The notes beneath the pieces are model-generated. The model was not told where the DNA came from, ran no database searches, and saw nothing but the letters and a program-made list of their open reading frames with translations. From contig JAJZVE010000010.1 of the NCBI GenBank assembly GCA_021845835.1, forward strand, positions 1 to 20,769: a stretch of 20,769 nucleotides of DNA, written 5' to 3'. Numbering within the stretch: position 1 is the first letter of the stretch; each line of letters begins with the position of its first letter. The DNA comes from Pseudomonadota bacterium. Lineage in GTDB: Bacteria > Pseudomonadota > Alphaproteobacteria > Acetobacterales > Acetobacteraceae. The position numbers were made by a program, and so were the translations under genes. This document shows, piece after piece, positions 14,505 through 20,769 of the stretch.

Positions 14505-16193
14505 TCAGTCCTTCGTTCCTGCGCTCTGTTTCTCGGCGCGCGAGTTGCGCCGCACGCCGCTGGTGTGGCCGTGGCCGATGGACCGCGCCGGGTCGATCTT
14601 GCTGGTCATGCGGTTGCCGGGCGGCGCTTCGTCCTGGCCGTCGCCCGCGGTGTCGCTCTCGCCGTAGATGCTGTTCAGCACGATGGCGGCGAGGGTGGCG
14701 AAGGCGGCGCCCTTGTTGGGGTCTTCCGGGCAGAGGCTCATCACCTCCATCAGCGGCTTCAGGTGCTCGGGCACGCCGTCGGTCAGCGGCTTCTGGTCGG
14801 CCTCGGCGCGGCTCTCCGCCCAGGTGCGGCTGAGCTTGCGCGCCTCGTATTCGCGGGCATCGGTCTTCGGGTCGGTGTTGGTGAAGCGGAAGTGCAGATG
14901 CGGCCAGTTCGGCCAGAGCAGATACTGGTTGATGCCCTCGGCGATGAACTGCAGCAGCGGCGGCAGGCCGGGATCATCGACACCGGCGATGTCGAGGCTG
15001 CCGCCCTTGACCGGTTCGTTGTCGGCGGCGTGGCCGGAGGCGAACAATCCAAGCCGGCGCACCGGGAACGAGGTGACCGCGCAGAACGCGCCGACCATCA
15101 TGTTCATGTGGTCGCGGTAGCGGACCTCCTGCCCCTTCATGTCCATCATGTTGAGGATTTCGACATCACCCTCGTCGGGCACCGACACCACCGGCACGCC
15201 CCAGGCTTTGGTGATGCCCTTCTTGGCGTTGTTCCACTCGCGCATCAGGACATCGACCTGGTCCTGGTTCCAGAAATCCCCTTTCAGCAGCATGATGCCG
15301 TTGGGGATGCTGTTGCGCGTGAAAACATCTGCGTTGAGGTCGATCGCGTTCTGGAACGCCTGGATCAACCGCACGCCCTGTTCGATGAACGACCAGCCGT
15401 ACTGCGCCACTTCGGGGTCGGTGCGCGGGTTCATCACCCGCCAGAACATCTCGTCGCGGGTGAAGCCGGTGATCGGGTTGCCCGTCTCGTCGAGCAGCGC
15501 CGCGAACATGGCCGGGTCGTTGCGGTAGCCGACGCCGGGCCGCGCGAGCCGGATCAGGCCCGCCGGCAGGTTGGTGAACCGCTTCACCCGCCCGGCGCGG
15601 TCCATGTCGGTCCACACCGCCCACCCGTCATAGGTCAGGATGTCCTCGACTGAGGCGGCGAGGAACTGGCTGAACGGCGTGATCAGGCCGGCGTCGCGCT
15701 CGCGGGCATCGGCGTAGGCGGTGTCGAGCGAGCAGTTGTAGAGGAATTTCTGCGCCGCCAGGATGTCGCGCTTGTCGGCGGCGCTCGGCGAGCGTTCGGC
15801 TTCCAGCAGGTCGATGCGCCAGCCTGGCGTCCAGGGCTGCGCCGCCAGATTGGCGTAGCGGCGGATGTCGGACTTGCGCTGGTTGATGATGATGTCGGGC
15901 AGGATGCTTTCCCGCCGCACCTTGCGCAGACTGTCCGGGTTGATGCCGGGCCATGCCATCAACCCGGAGGCGACGGCGTCGGGCATGGTCGAGATGGTGG
16001 CGTAGGAGAACGCCTGCGGCGGGGGCGTCAGCGCCTTGCTGATGCCGGCGATGGCCTCGCCCGCCTTGTGCAGCGCGAACAGGTAGTGGTCGATCGACTG
16101 GGCGACGCCGCCGAGTTCCACCGGGACGCTGGGCAGCAGGGCTTTCCGGGCCGGTTCGGCGGCGTTGGGATCGAAAGTGCCTGGTTGCGCCAT
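14505..16193 (-). CDS. Phage portal protein
   Basis: The product is 562 residues from ATG 16193; 15 Arg-rich codons further upstream in this frame look non-coding. GGAGG lies about 12 nt before the ATG. It is called portal from its position right after the large terminase and from the usual portal arrangement: an N-terminal lead, a wing/stem region with PWTPGWRIDLLEAERSPS, a beta-rich centre (EMFWRVMNPRTDPEVAQYGW), the crown-side NSIPNGIMLLKGDFWNQDQV, then a helical segment with WNNAKKGITKAWGVPVVSV and the closing FPVRRLGLFASGHA. The last ~70 residues are low-complexity and charged. Twelve copies of a portal form the channel through which DNA enters the capsid and to which the terminase docks. 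Confidence 0.85.
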   Translation of the reverse strand: MAQPGTFDPNAAEPARKALLPSVPVELGGVAQSIDHYLFALHKAGEAIAGISKALTPPPQAFSYATISTMPDAVASGLMAWPGINPDSLRKVRRESILPDIIINQRKSDIRRYANLAAQPWTPGWRIDLLEAERSPSAADKRDILAAQKFLYNCSLDTAYADARERDAGLITPFSQFLAASVEDILTYDGWAVWTDMDRAGRVKRFTNLPAGLIRLARPGVGYRNDPAMFAALLDETGNPITGFTRDEMFWRVMNPRTDPEVAQYGWSFIEQGVRLIQAFQNAIDLNADVFTRNSIPNGIMLLKGDFWNQDQVDVLMREWNNAKKGITKAWGVPVVSVPDEGDVEILNMMDMKGQEVRYRDHMNMMVGAFCAVTSFPVRRLGLFASGHAADNEPVKGGSLDIAGVDDPGLPPLLQFIAEGINQYLLWPNWPHLHFRFTNTDPKTDAREYEARKLSRTWAESRAEADQKPLTDGVPEHLKPLMEVMSLCPEDPNKGAAFATLAAIVLNSIYGESDTAGDGQDEAPPGNRMTSKIDPARSIGHGHTSGVRRNSRAEKQSAGTKD

Positions 16194-16272
16194 GTGGCGG
16201 CGTCGCCTCCGTGCGGCCTCACGTCGCCGTGATAACACGCCCGGAACAGGTCGTCCAGGGACTTATTTCGGT

Positions 16273-18132
16273 CTACGGCGACGCCTTCGCCCAGCGGGAA
16301 CACCCGTCCAGCGCCATCCGCTTCGAGTCGTCGAGCGCGCAGCGGGTCGCATTCCCGGCCACGGTCCAGTGCCGGCAGGGCGCCCCGCACAGCCCGTGCA
16401 CCTGCAGCCCGGCTTCGCCGGCCAGGTCGAGCGTCGCCACCAGCCCGCCCAGCGTCGCCCGGTTGCGCTGCGCCGCAGCCGCCGCCTCGACGACCGGCGC
16501 CGGCTCGCCATCCGCCAGGTCGGTCGGCAACTTGCCGGTCTTGCGCGAGCGCAGGATGGCGTAGGTGACGAGATGCACGAAGGCGTCGAACTCGTCGGCG
16601 CGCGACGGCACGGCGTCGCCGGAGAACGCCAGCACTTTCTTCAGGAAGTCGGGCGCCCAGCGCGCGCCGGCCGGATACATCACCCGCCCCAGCCGCGCCC
16701 AGCCCTGCACCGAGGCCGCCCCGCCGCCGACGCCGTTGACCGCGCGGGCGATCTTGCCCTCGACCACCTTGATCGGATAGAGCGGCACGTCGGAGGATTT
16801 CAGGGTCTGGATCAGCGAGATCCCCGACGCCTTCTCCTCGACCACCACCCGCCGCGGCGACCATTTGTGGTTCTGCCGCCGCACCGCCTGCACCAACTGG
16901 CTGAAATCGACGTGCTCGGCGAACAGGTCGAGCAGCAGCACGTCGAAATGGAACTCGCAGGGGCCGACCACCGCCGGGTCTTCGCCGCGGTGCCACTGAT
17001 TGCACGGCAGCAGCAGCGCGGTCATGCCAGCGGTCAGCGCCTCGGACTGGCTTTGCCCGAAGGCGGTGTCCCAGGCTTGCGCGACGTGGCCGCGGCCCTG
17101 GCCGACGAAGCTCTGCACGGCGGGCGACGCGAGGCCGAGCGCCAGGTCCTCCGGCGCGGCGTAGGGCCGGAAGTCGCCCTCGACGAACACGCGGTCCTCG
17201 GCGGCGCGCGGGTCGCCCTGGTAGACCGACTGGTAGAGCCGCGGGTTGCCGCGGCGGATGGCGTTGGCCTCGCCGCGCTTGGCGTCCGAGGTCGGCCAGT
17301 AGAACCCCTCGCCGGTCGGGTCGATGCCGTAATAGGCGCGGTATTTCGTGACCCGCGAATCGGCCGGTTGCTCCGGGTCCGGCCGCAGCGACTCGGAGTA
17401 GACGCAGCGCAGCCCCTTCGGCACGTACACGTCGTACCAGAGGTTCTGCTGGCCGGGCCGGTGCGCCGGGGTGTGCAGCACCACCCAGTCGCCGGACTCG
17501 ATCCAGTGGCCGTAGATGTCGTCCACCGCCCAGCGCCGGCCGGTCGCGATGAACCGGCAGCCGCGCGGATCGGCGCGGCCGAGCAGGGTGCGGTAGTAGG
17601 TCTCGATCACGTCGGCCCGCGCCTCGGGCGTCAGTGTGTTGCTCTCGTCGTGCAGGTCGTCGAGCAGGATCAGACGGGCATGCACGCCGGTCAGCGCCTT
17701 GCTCTTGAGACCCGCCGCGAAGTAGGAGGCGTCCTGGTCGCCCGGCGCGCGGCCGGTGACGAACAGCCCGCGCTCGGTGGACCACCCGGCGTTCTTGTCC
17801 GGCACCACATCGGGGTAGAGTTCGCGGAAGTGCTTCGATGTCTGGATCACCTCCATTGCCGCGTGCAGGAAGGTGCCGACCAGTTTCTCGCCCGCCGACA
17901 CACCGAGCACGGTCATGGTGGGGTCGTTGCCGATCTCCCAGGTCGGAATCGCGTTGCCAAAGAGCGTGCTCTTGCCTGTCCCCGGCGGACCCAGTACCAA
18001 CATCTTCGGGATGCGGTCATCTTCCACGCCGGCGATGATCGGGTAATGATGCGGCGCCAGGGTAAAGCCGCGCGGGCTGAACACACTGTTGTAATGAACG
18101 GCCAGCGGCACGCGCTGCTTCGTGTCAGCCAT
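16273..18132 (-). CDS. terL: Terminase large subunit (packaging ATPase/nuclease)
   Basis: The product is 619 residues; the start ATG 18132 lies inside the end of the 56-residue ORF (8-base overlap). It has an N-terminal ATPase with Walker A GPPGTGKST (48-56) and Walker B LILLDDLHDE (154-163), followed by FIATGRRW (194-201), probably the coupling motif. The C-terminal nuclease half has WDTAF (354-358), the acidic VVVEEKASG (429-437) and DEFDAFVHLVTYA (513-525), placing acidic metal ligands near D355, E432/E433 and D513/D516. It packages concatemeric DNA through the portal, using ATP, and cuts the ends. An unusual extension after ~540 carries C582, C586, C598 and C611. There is an ~80-base gap to the portal start in which I see nothing. 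Confidence 0.93.
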   Translation of the reverse strand: MADTKQRVPLAVHYNSVFSPRGFTLAPHHYPIIAGVEDDRIPKMLVLGPPGTGKSTLFGNAIPTWEIGNDPTMTVLGVSAGEKLVGTFLHAAMEVIQTSKHFRELYPDVVPDKNAGWSTERGLFVTGRAPGDQDASYFAAGLKSKALTGVHARLILLDDLHDESNTLTPEARADVIETYYRTLLGRADPRGCRFIATGRRWAVDDIYGHWIESGDWVVLHTPAHRPGQQNLWYDVYVPKGLRCVYSESLRPDPEQPADSRVTKYRAYYGIDPTGEGFYWPTSDAKRGEANAIRRGNPRLYQSVYQGDPRAAEDRVFVEGDFRPYAAPEDLALGLASPAVQSFVGQGRGHVAQAWDTAFGQSQSEALTAGMTALLLPCNQWHRGEDPAVVGPCEFHFDVLLLDLFAEHVDFSQLVQAVRRQNHKWSPRRVVVEEKASGISLIQTLKSSDVPLYPIKVVEGKIARAVNGVGGGAASVQGWARLGRVMYPAGARWAPDFLKKVLAFSGDAVPSRADEFDAFVHLVTYAILRSRKTGKLPTDLADGEPAPVVEAAAAAQRNRATLGGLVATLDLAGEAGLQVHGLCGAPCRHWTVAGNATRCALDDSKRMALDGCSRWAKASP

Positions 18133-18295
18133 CGTCGCGCGGTTCCTGAAGTTTCTTCGCCAGCGCCTCTACGGATATCGGTTGCAATAAAGCCACGCTC
18201 ACAACGGGCGCGGCGTATACGTCATCGGGTAAATCATCGCAGTCGAACCTGCGCACCGATCCGTCATCGAACCGCTGCACCACACGGTAGCGCAT
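18125..18295 (-). CDS. 56-residue acidic ORF between small and large terminase
   Basis: The frame runs from ATG 18295 (GAGGG about 9 nt upstream, three bases past the previous stop) to TGA at 18125, overlapping the terminase start by 8 bases. The product begins MRYRVVQRFDDGSVRRF and ends LAKKLQEPRDDG, with an acidic patch DCDDLPDD (18-25). The tight fit at both ends and the ribosome site argue that it is real. It uses TTA leucine codons that are rare in this window. It may be a small terminase partner, or a short leader that couples translation into the large terminase; no family is recognised. Confidence 0.65.
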   Translation of the reverse strand: MRYRVVQRFDDGSVRRFDCDDLPDDVYAAPVVSVALLQPISVEALAKKLQEPRDDG

Positions 18296-18298
18296 CAC

Positions 18299-19555
18299 TC
18301 AAGCCCTCACGACATGGAACGGCGGCAGCAGGTGCGACGCGCGCAGCTTGTTCACCGCCAGCAGCGCCTTCGGGCTGTAGGCGTCCGGCATGCCGAGCAG
18401 CTTCTGGTTCGCCGCCCACTCGCGCACGGTCTGCCACGACACCGGGTTCAGGCGCGTGCTGCGAAGGGCGTCGCGCTCCATCTGCGCCGCGACCGAGGGC
18501 AGCCCGTCGCGGCCGACGACGACCTGCTGCGCCAGGGCCGGGCGGCCCGTGTCGACCGGTATCGGCAGCGGCGGCGCGACCGGCGCCGGCGGCGTGTCAG
18601 GCTGCGTCTTCGGCGGCGCCTTCCACCCGTGCAGGTAGGCCCGCTGCTGCAAGGCGCCCAGGCCGCTGATCGGAACACCCGGCAGCGTGTTCAACCGCGC
18701 CAGTATGTCCGGCCAGGCGTGTCCTGCCTGCCGCAGCGCGCGCCCGAGTGCGTCGCGCTCAGGCGTCCACACCGGCGTGCCGTGGTTGCGCGTCGACGCG
18801 CCGGCGACGGGTGGCGCCGGCGGTTCCGGATCAGGTTCCGGTTCCGGTTCCGGTTCCGGCGCAGGGACCGGTTCGGGCGCGGGCGGCAGCGGATTCGCGT
18901 CGAGAAAGGCGTCGATCGTCTCCGGCGCCACCATCAGGCCGGTATGACCGGGCGCGGTTGCCGGCGCGCTGCCCGGTCGCGGCCATTTCTGGCGGGCGGC
19001 CCGGTTGCGCACGGCTTTCGGGCTTGCGATCGGCGGCCCCGGCAGTTCGTTCAGGGCGCGCATGACGTTCGGTGAGCGCACGCCCTGCGCCCAGAGCCGC
19101 TGGCCTTCCGCGTCGCGCTCGGGGGTCCAGGTGGCGGTCTGTTGCTGGCTTTTGAACGAGTGCCGCGCGGGCGGCCACCCGAAATCGGCGGCGTGCCGCT
19201 GCACCGCGTTGATGCTGCCGATCGGCGGCCCCGGCAGCCGGTTTATCTCGGCGAGGATGTCGCGGTCATAGGCGCCGGCTTCGCGCATCTGCCGGCCGCG
19301 CGCGTCGCGCTCCGGCGTCCAGGTGACGAACTGGCGGCGGGGCGGGTGTTCCGCAAGCGGCGGCGCCGCGATGGGCAGACGCCGGACGATCTCCTTGCGC
19401 ATGTCGGCGAGGTCGAGCCGCATCGCCGCGGATTCCTCGCCGAGTTCCTCCAGCGCCTTGCGCAACCGGCCGAACGCGGCCTCGGCGACGCGGTCAAGCA
19501 GTGTTTGCCACTCCGGCGAGGGCGCCAGTTCCAGGCGGAAGGTGAACTCAGGCAA
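18299..19555 (-). CDS. Repeat helix-turn-helix DNA-binding protein, candidate terminase small subunit
   Basis: The product is 418 residues from a TTG start at 19555 that overlaps the HD-domain gene by 8 bases and has GAGG 7 nt upstream. After a helical N-terminus (~1-60) it contains three copies of a ~50-residue unit starting WTPERDA, at residues 79, 143 and 263, each with a helix, a spacer LPGxPI and a second helix. The unit resembles GcrA/SANT-type helix-turn-helix domains. Copies 2 and 3 are separated by an acidic Pro-rich linker (PAPEPEPEPEPDPEP, 231-245), and a further helical part follows copy 3 (~373-405). It lies just upstream of the large terminase, where the small subunit that recognises viral DNA is normally encoded. 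That role is inferred from position and DNA-binding character; a transcription factor is the alternative. Confidence 0.65.
   Translation of the reverse strand: MPEFTFRLELAPSPEWQTLLDRVAEAAFGRLRKALEELGEESAAMRLDLADMRKEIVRRLPIAAPPLAEHPPRRQFVTWTPERDARGRQMREAGAYDRDILAEINRLPGPPIGSINAVQRHAADFGWPPARHSFKSQQQTATWTPERDAEGQRLWAQGVRSPNVMRALNELPGPPIASPKAVRNRAARQKWPRPGSAPATAPGHTGLMVAPETIDAFLDANPLPPAPEPVPAPEPEPEPEPDPEPPAPPVAGASTRNHGTPVWTPERDALGRALRQAGHAWPDILARLNTLPGVPISGLGALQQRAYLHGWKAPPKTQPDTPPAPVAPPLPIPVDTGRPALAQQVVVGRDGLPSVAAQMERDALRSTRLNPVSWQTVREWAANQKLLGMPDAYSPKALLAVNKLRASHLLPPFHVVRA
18834..18857. repeat. GGTTCC hexamer microsatellite
   Basis: Four perfect tandem copies of GGTTCC occur within the DNA-binding protein gene and encode, on the minus strand, the Glu-Pro run of its linker. 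Copy-number change here would lengthen or shorten the linker in steps of two residues without breaking the frame. Confidence 0.9.
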
Positions 19556-20156
19556 GGCCGTGCCTCTGATTGACGGCGTGCTGCACGGCGTCGGTGAACA
19601 GGCCGGCGACGATTGCCGCCGGGTGGTGTGGCGGGCACAGCACCTCGGGCGGTTCCGGCAGCGGCTGGCCGGCGACCAGCCAGGGCCGCGGCGGCTCGCC
19701 GAAGAACCAGCGCCGCTCCAACTCCAGCGCCTGCAGGTCGGCCAGTTTGACCGCCGCCACCGTCTCGGCCGGCATGTCGGGGTCGAGGCCGAAGGCGATG
19801 TGGACCTGCCGCGCGATACCGCGCTCGATCCGGGTCCAGATCGCCGGGAAGTCCGGGTCCAGCGCGGCCACCGCCGCCTTCACTGGCGAGGTCAGGTCGC
19901 CCATGTAGGCTTCCGGCGCGTCGTGCAGCAGGGCGTAGAGCCGGGTTTCCGGGTCGTCGGGGTAGACGACGCGGCTGACCAGCAGCGAGTGCGCCGCGAC
20001 CGACCACGGACGATTGCTGTGGCCGTTGAAGCGGTTGAGGCGCGACAGCGCCTGCGCGATGTCGGCGAGCAGGATCTTGCGCGCGCTCGGTGCCAGCAGG
20101 TCGAAGGCGTCGCCGGCGGCGGTCTGCATCCAGGTTTCGGGTGTGTCGTGGTCCAC
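19548..20156 (-). CDS. HD-domain nucleotide phosphohydrolase (YfbR/DatZ-like)
   Basis: The product is 202 residues from GTG 20156, the first gene of the leftward block; ATG at codon 10 (20129) is an alternative. Motifs of HD hydrolases are clear: the lead DIAQALSRLNRFNGHSNRPW (32-51), the first metal ligand in SVAAHSLLVSR (H56), the HD pair in LLHDAPEAYMGDLTSPVK (H78, D79, with E82), and a late acidic residue in VKLADLQALELE (D140). Phage members of this group remove phosphate from deoxynucleotides. One subgroup, DatZ, removes dATP in phages that use 2-aminoadenine; the RFNGH-to-HS layout fits this broad group, but substrate cannot be told from sequence alone. Residues 155-180 are a Pro-rich loop. 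Confidence 0.85.
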   Translation of the reverse strand: MDHDTPETWMQTAAGDAFDLLAPSARKILLADIAQALSRLNRFNGHSNRPWSVAAHSLLVSRVVYPDDPETRLYALLHDAPEAYMGDLTSPVKAAVAALDPDFPAIWTRIERGIARQVHIAFGLDPDMPAETVAAVKLADLQALELERRWFFGEPPRPWLVAGQPLPEPPEVLCPPHHPAAIVAGLFTDAVQHAVNQRHGLA

Positions 20157-20182
20157 GGTTGCGCTTTCACACGGTCACCGGC

Positions 20183-20212
20183 ATGATAATCGCGAGTGTG
20201 GAAGGATGACAA
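20183..20212 (-). promoter_or_regulatory. Sigma70-like promoter for the leftward block
   Basis: Read leftward, TTGTCA (20212-20207) and TATCAT (20188-20183) are separated by 18 bases; each matches the consensus at five of six positions. Transcription would start near 20176, about 20 bases before the GTG of the HD-domain gene. The site lies within a 60-base divergent intergenic region and overlaps the ribosome site of the rightward gene, so the two directions may affect each other. Confidence 0.55.
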
Positions 20213-20216
20213 CCCC

Positions 20217-20579
20217 GTGAGCGACCCGTCCGGTGATTTTGACGAACGCCTCGATCGTGCGGCGGCGGTGCTGGCGCCGAGTGCCTTCGGCGACCCGAAA
20301 CTGGGGCCTGCGTTCAGCGACCATCACCGGCTGTTCTGCCAGCAGATGGCGCGGATGAAGGTGCTGCGGGTGCTGGCGGCGCTGCGCGGCGAGACGATCG
20401 CCGAGGACAATCCGGCCGGGTATCGGCCGGACCTGCTCGACGCCCCGGTCGTTCTGCCGCGGGTGGTGCTCGACGGGGTGCGGGATGCGCTGCTGGATGC
20501 CGAGATGATGGGTGTGGTCGAGAAGCGCCTAGGCGACGTGAAGGCGGCGGAAATTCTCGGCCGTCTGCTGGCGCTGTGA
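20217..20579 (+). CDS. Hypothetical rightward phage protein
   Basis: The product is 120 residues from GTG 20217, which has GGAAGGA 10 nt upstream; a GTG at 20196 in the same frame lies before that site and is less likely. It is the only gene transcribed rightward here. The sequence is mostly helical: ERLDRAAAVLAP near the N-terminus, a mid-section HHRLFCQQMARMKVLRVLAALRG, and a C-terminal helix RVVLDGVRDALLDAEMMGVV. There is no HTH signature, membrane segment or enzyme motif that I recognise. It might be an early or regulatory gene given its divergent direction, but that is only an inference from layout. Confidence 0.65.
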   Translation: MSDPSGDFDERLDRAAAVLAPSAFGDPKLGPAFSDHHRLFCQQMARMKVLRVLAALRGETIAEDNPAGYRPDLLDAPVVLPRVVLDGVRDALLDAEMMGVVEKRLGDVKAAEILGRLLAL

Positions 20580-20769
20580 ATTATTTTATTTTCGGGAGGA
20601 TTTTAGGCGAATTTTAATTGCTTTGGAGTGTTTTATGTGTTGGAAAATGCCGGAATGAGTAAAGTAATTTAAGGTATTTTTAATATAAAAATTTTTGTCG
20701 AAAATTTCTCGGTTAAAATGCGGATTGAATAAAGTAATTTAAGGTATTTTTAATATAAAAATTTTTGTC
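20580..20769. other. AT-rich noncoding end of the window
   Basis: Composition changes abruptly from GC-rich to strongly AT-rich right after the stop of the rightward gene. No plausible ORF, tRNA or GC-rich terminator is seen. It contains two direct repeats (see separate entry) and short hairpins of A and T. A regulatory, replication-origin or attachment role is possible but not shown. Confidence 0.7.
20660..20769. repeat. 40-bp perfect direct repeat, 70-bp period
   Basis: Two identical 40-bp copies, 20660-20699 and 20730-20769, start TAAAGTAATTTAAGG and end ATTTTTGTC. The ~20 bases before each copy are also alike (AAAATGCCGGAATGAG and AAAATGCGGATTGAA), so the true unit is longer and imperfect. 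Each copy holds a 7-bp inverted repeat with a 3-base loop (ATTTTTA, ATA, TAAAAAT; 20676-20692 in copy 1). The second copy ends at the last base of the window, so more copies may follow, or the sequence may break at this repeat. Confidence 0.9.

Noticed and set aside
16165..18669. Long plus-strand frame opposite the terminase
   Set aside because: The minus strand has clear Walker and nuclease motifs; the plus frame has His/Arg-rich low-complexity sequence only.
20159..20190. A rightward promoter using TTGCGC and GATAAT
   Set aside because: The spacing is 20 bases, too long for a convincing sigma70 site, and the -35 match is weak.
20660..20769. Repeat-spacer-repeat resembling a minimal CRISPR (40-base repeat, 30-base spacer)
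   Set aside because: Only two copies are seen, the end of the supposed spacer is itself similar to the bases before the first copy, and no cas gene is present; a tandem repeat fits better.

Overview
The window is the head-assembly half of a tailed double-stranded DNA phage (or prophage) from a GC-rich, probably proteobacterial host. No bacterial housekeeping gene, tRNA, rRNA, integrase or repressor is visible. Codon third positions are strongly G/C, which also opens very long spurious frames on the opposite strand. The triple GcrA-like helix-turn-helix protein hints at an alphaproteobacterial host, but this is weak evidence.

Nearly everything is transcribed leftward (minus strand), starting near 20.2 kb. 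In order of transcription the genes are: an HD-domain nucleotide phosphohydrolase (20156-19548); a multi-repeat DNA-binding protein in the small-terminase position (19555-18299); a 56-residue ORF (18295-18125); the large terminase (18132-16273); the portal (16193-14505); a small unknown protein; a low-GC double HNH homing endonuclease (14217-13303); a 1208-residue multi-domain glycosyltransferase (13316-9690); three small proteins (coiled coil, winged helix, cysteine cluster); a head protease carrying an N-terminal Acb1-like 2H phosphoesterase domain (8376-7066); a scaffold-like protein (6991-5708); and the major capsid protein with an Ig-like insert (5681-3795). A strong intrinsic terminator at 3755 follows. 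After it come a dATP/dGTP diphosphohydrolase-like protein, a Pro-rich small protein, a head-tail adaptor candidate, and three putative neck/tail-joining proteins, the last of which runs off the left edge.

The genes are tightly packed. TGATG, ATGA or GTGA stop/start overlaps occur at 996-1000, 3204-3208, 8964-8968, 9397-9400 and 9690-9693, so translational coupling is likely. A sigma70-like promoter (TTGTCA, 18 nt, TATCAT) at 20212-20183 can drive the leftward block. One gene (20217-20579) reads rightward from the same short divergent region. The right edge is an abrupt AT-rich noncoding stretch (20580-20769) with a 40-bp perfect direct repeat, 70 bp apart, whose second copy ends at the last base of the window.

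The most interesting parts are the fusion of an anti-CBASS-like nuclease domain to the capsid protease, the large glycosyltransferase inside the capsid operon, the tandem HNH fusion, the three-repeat small-terminase candidate, and a pair of dNTP-hydrolase genes that recalls modified-purine phages. There is no stretch over 300 bases without a gene.
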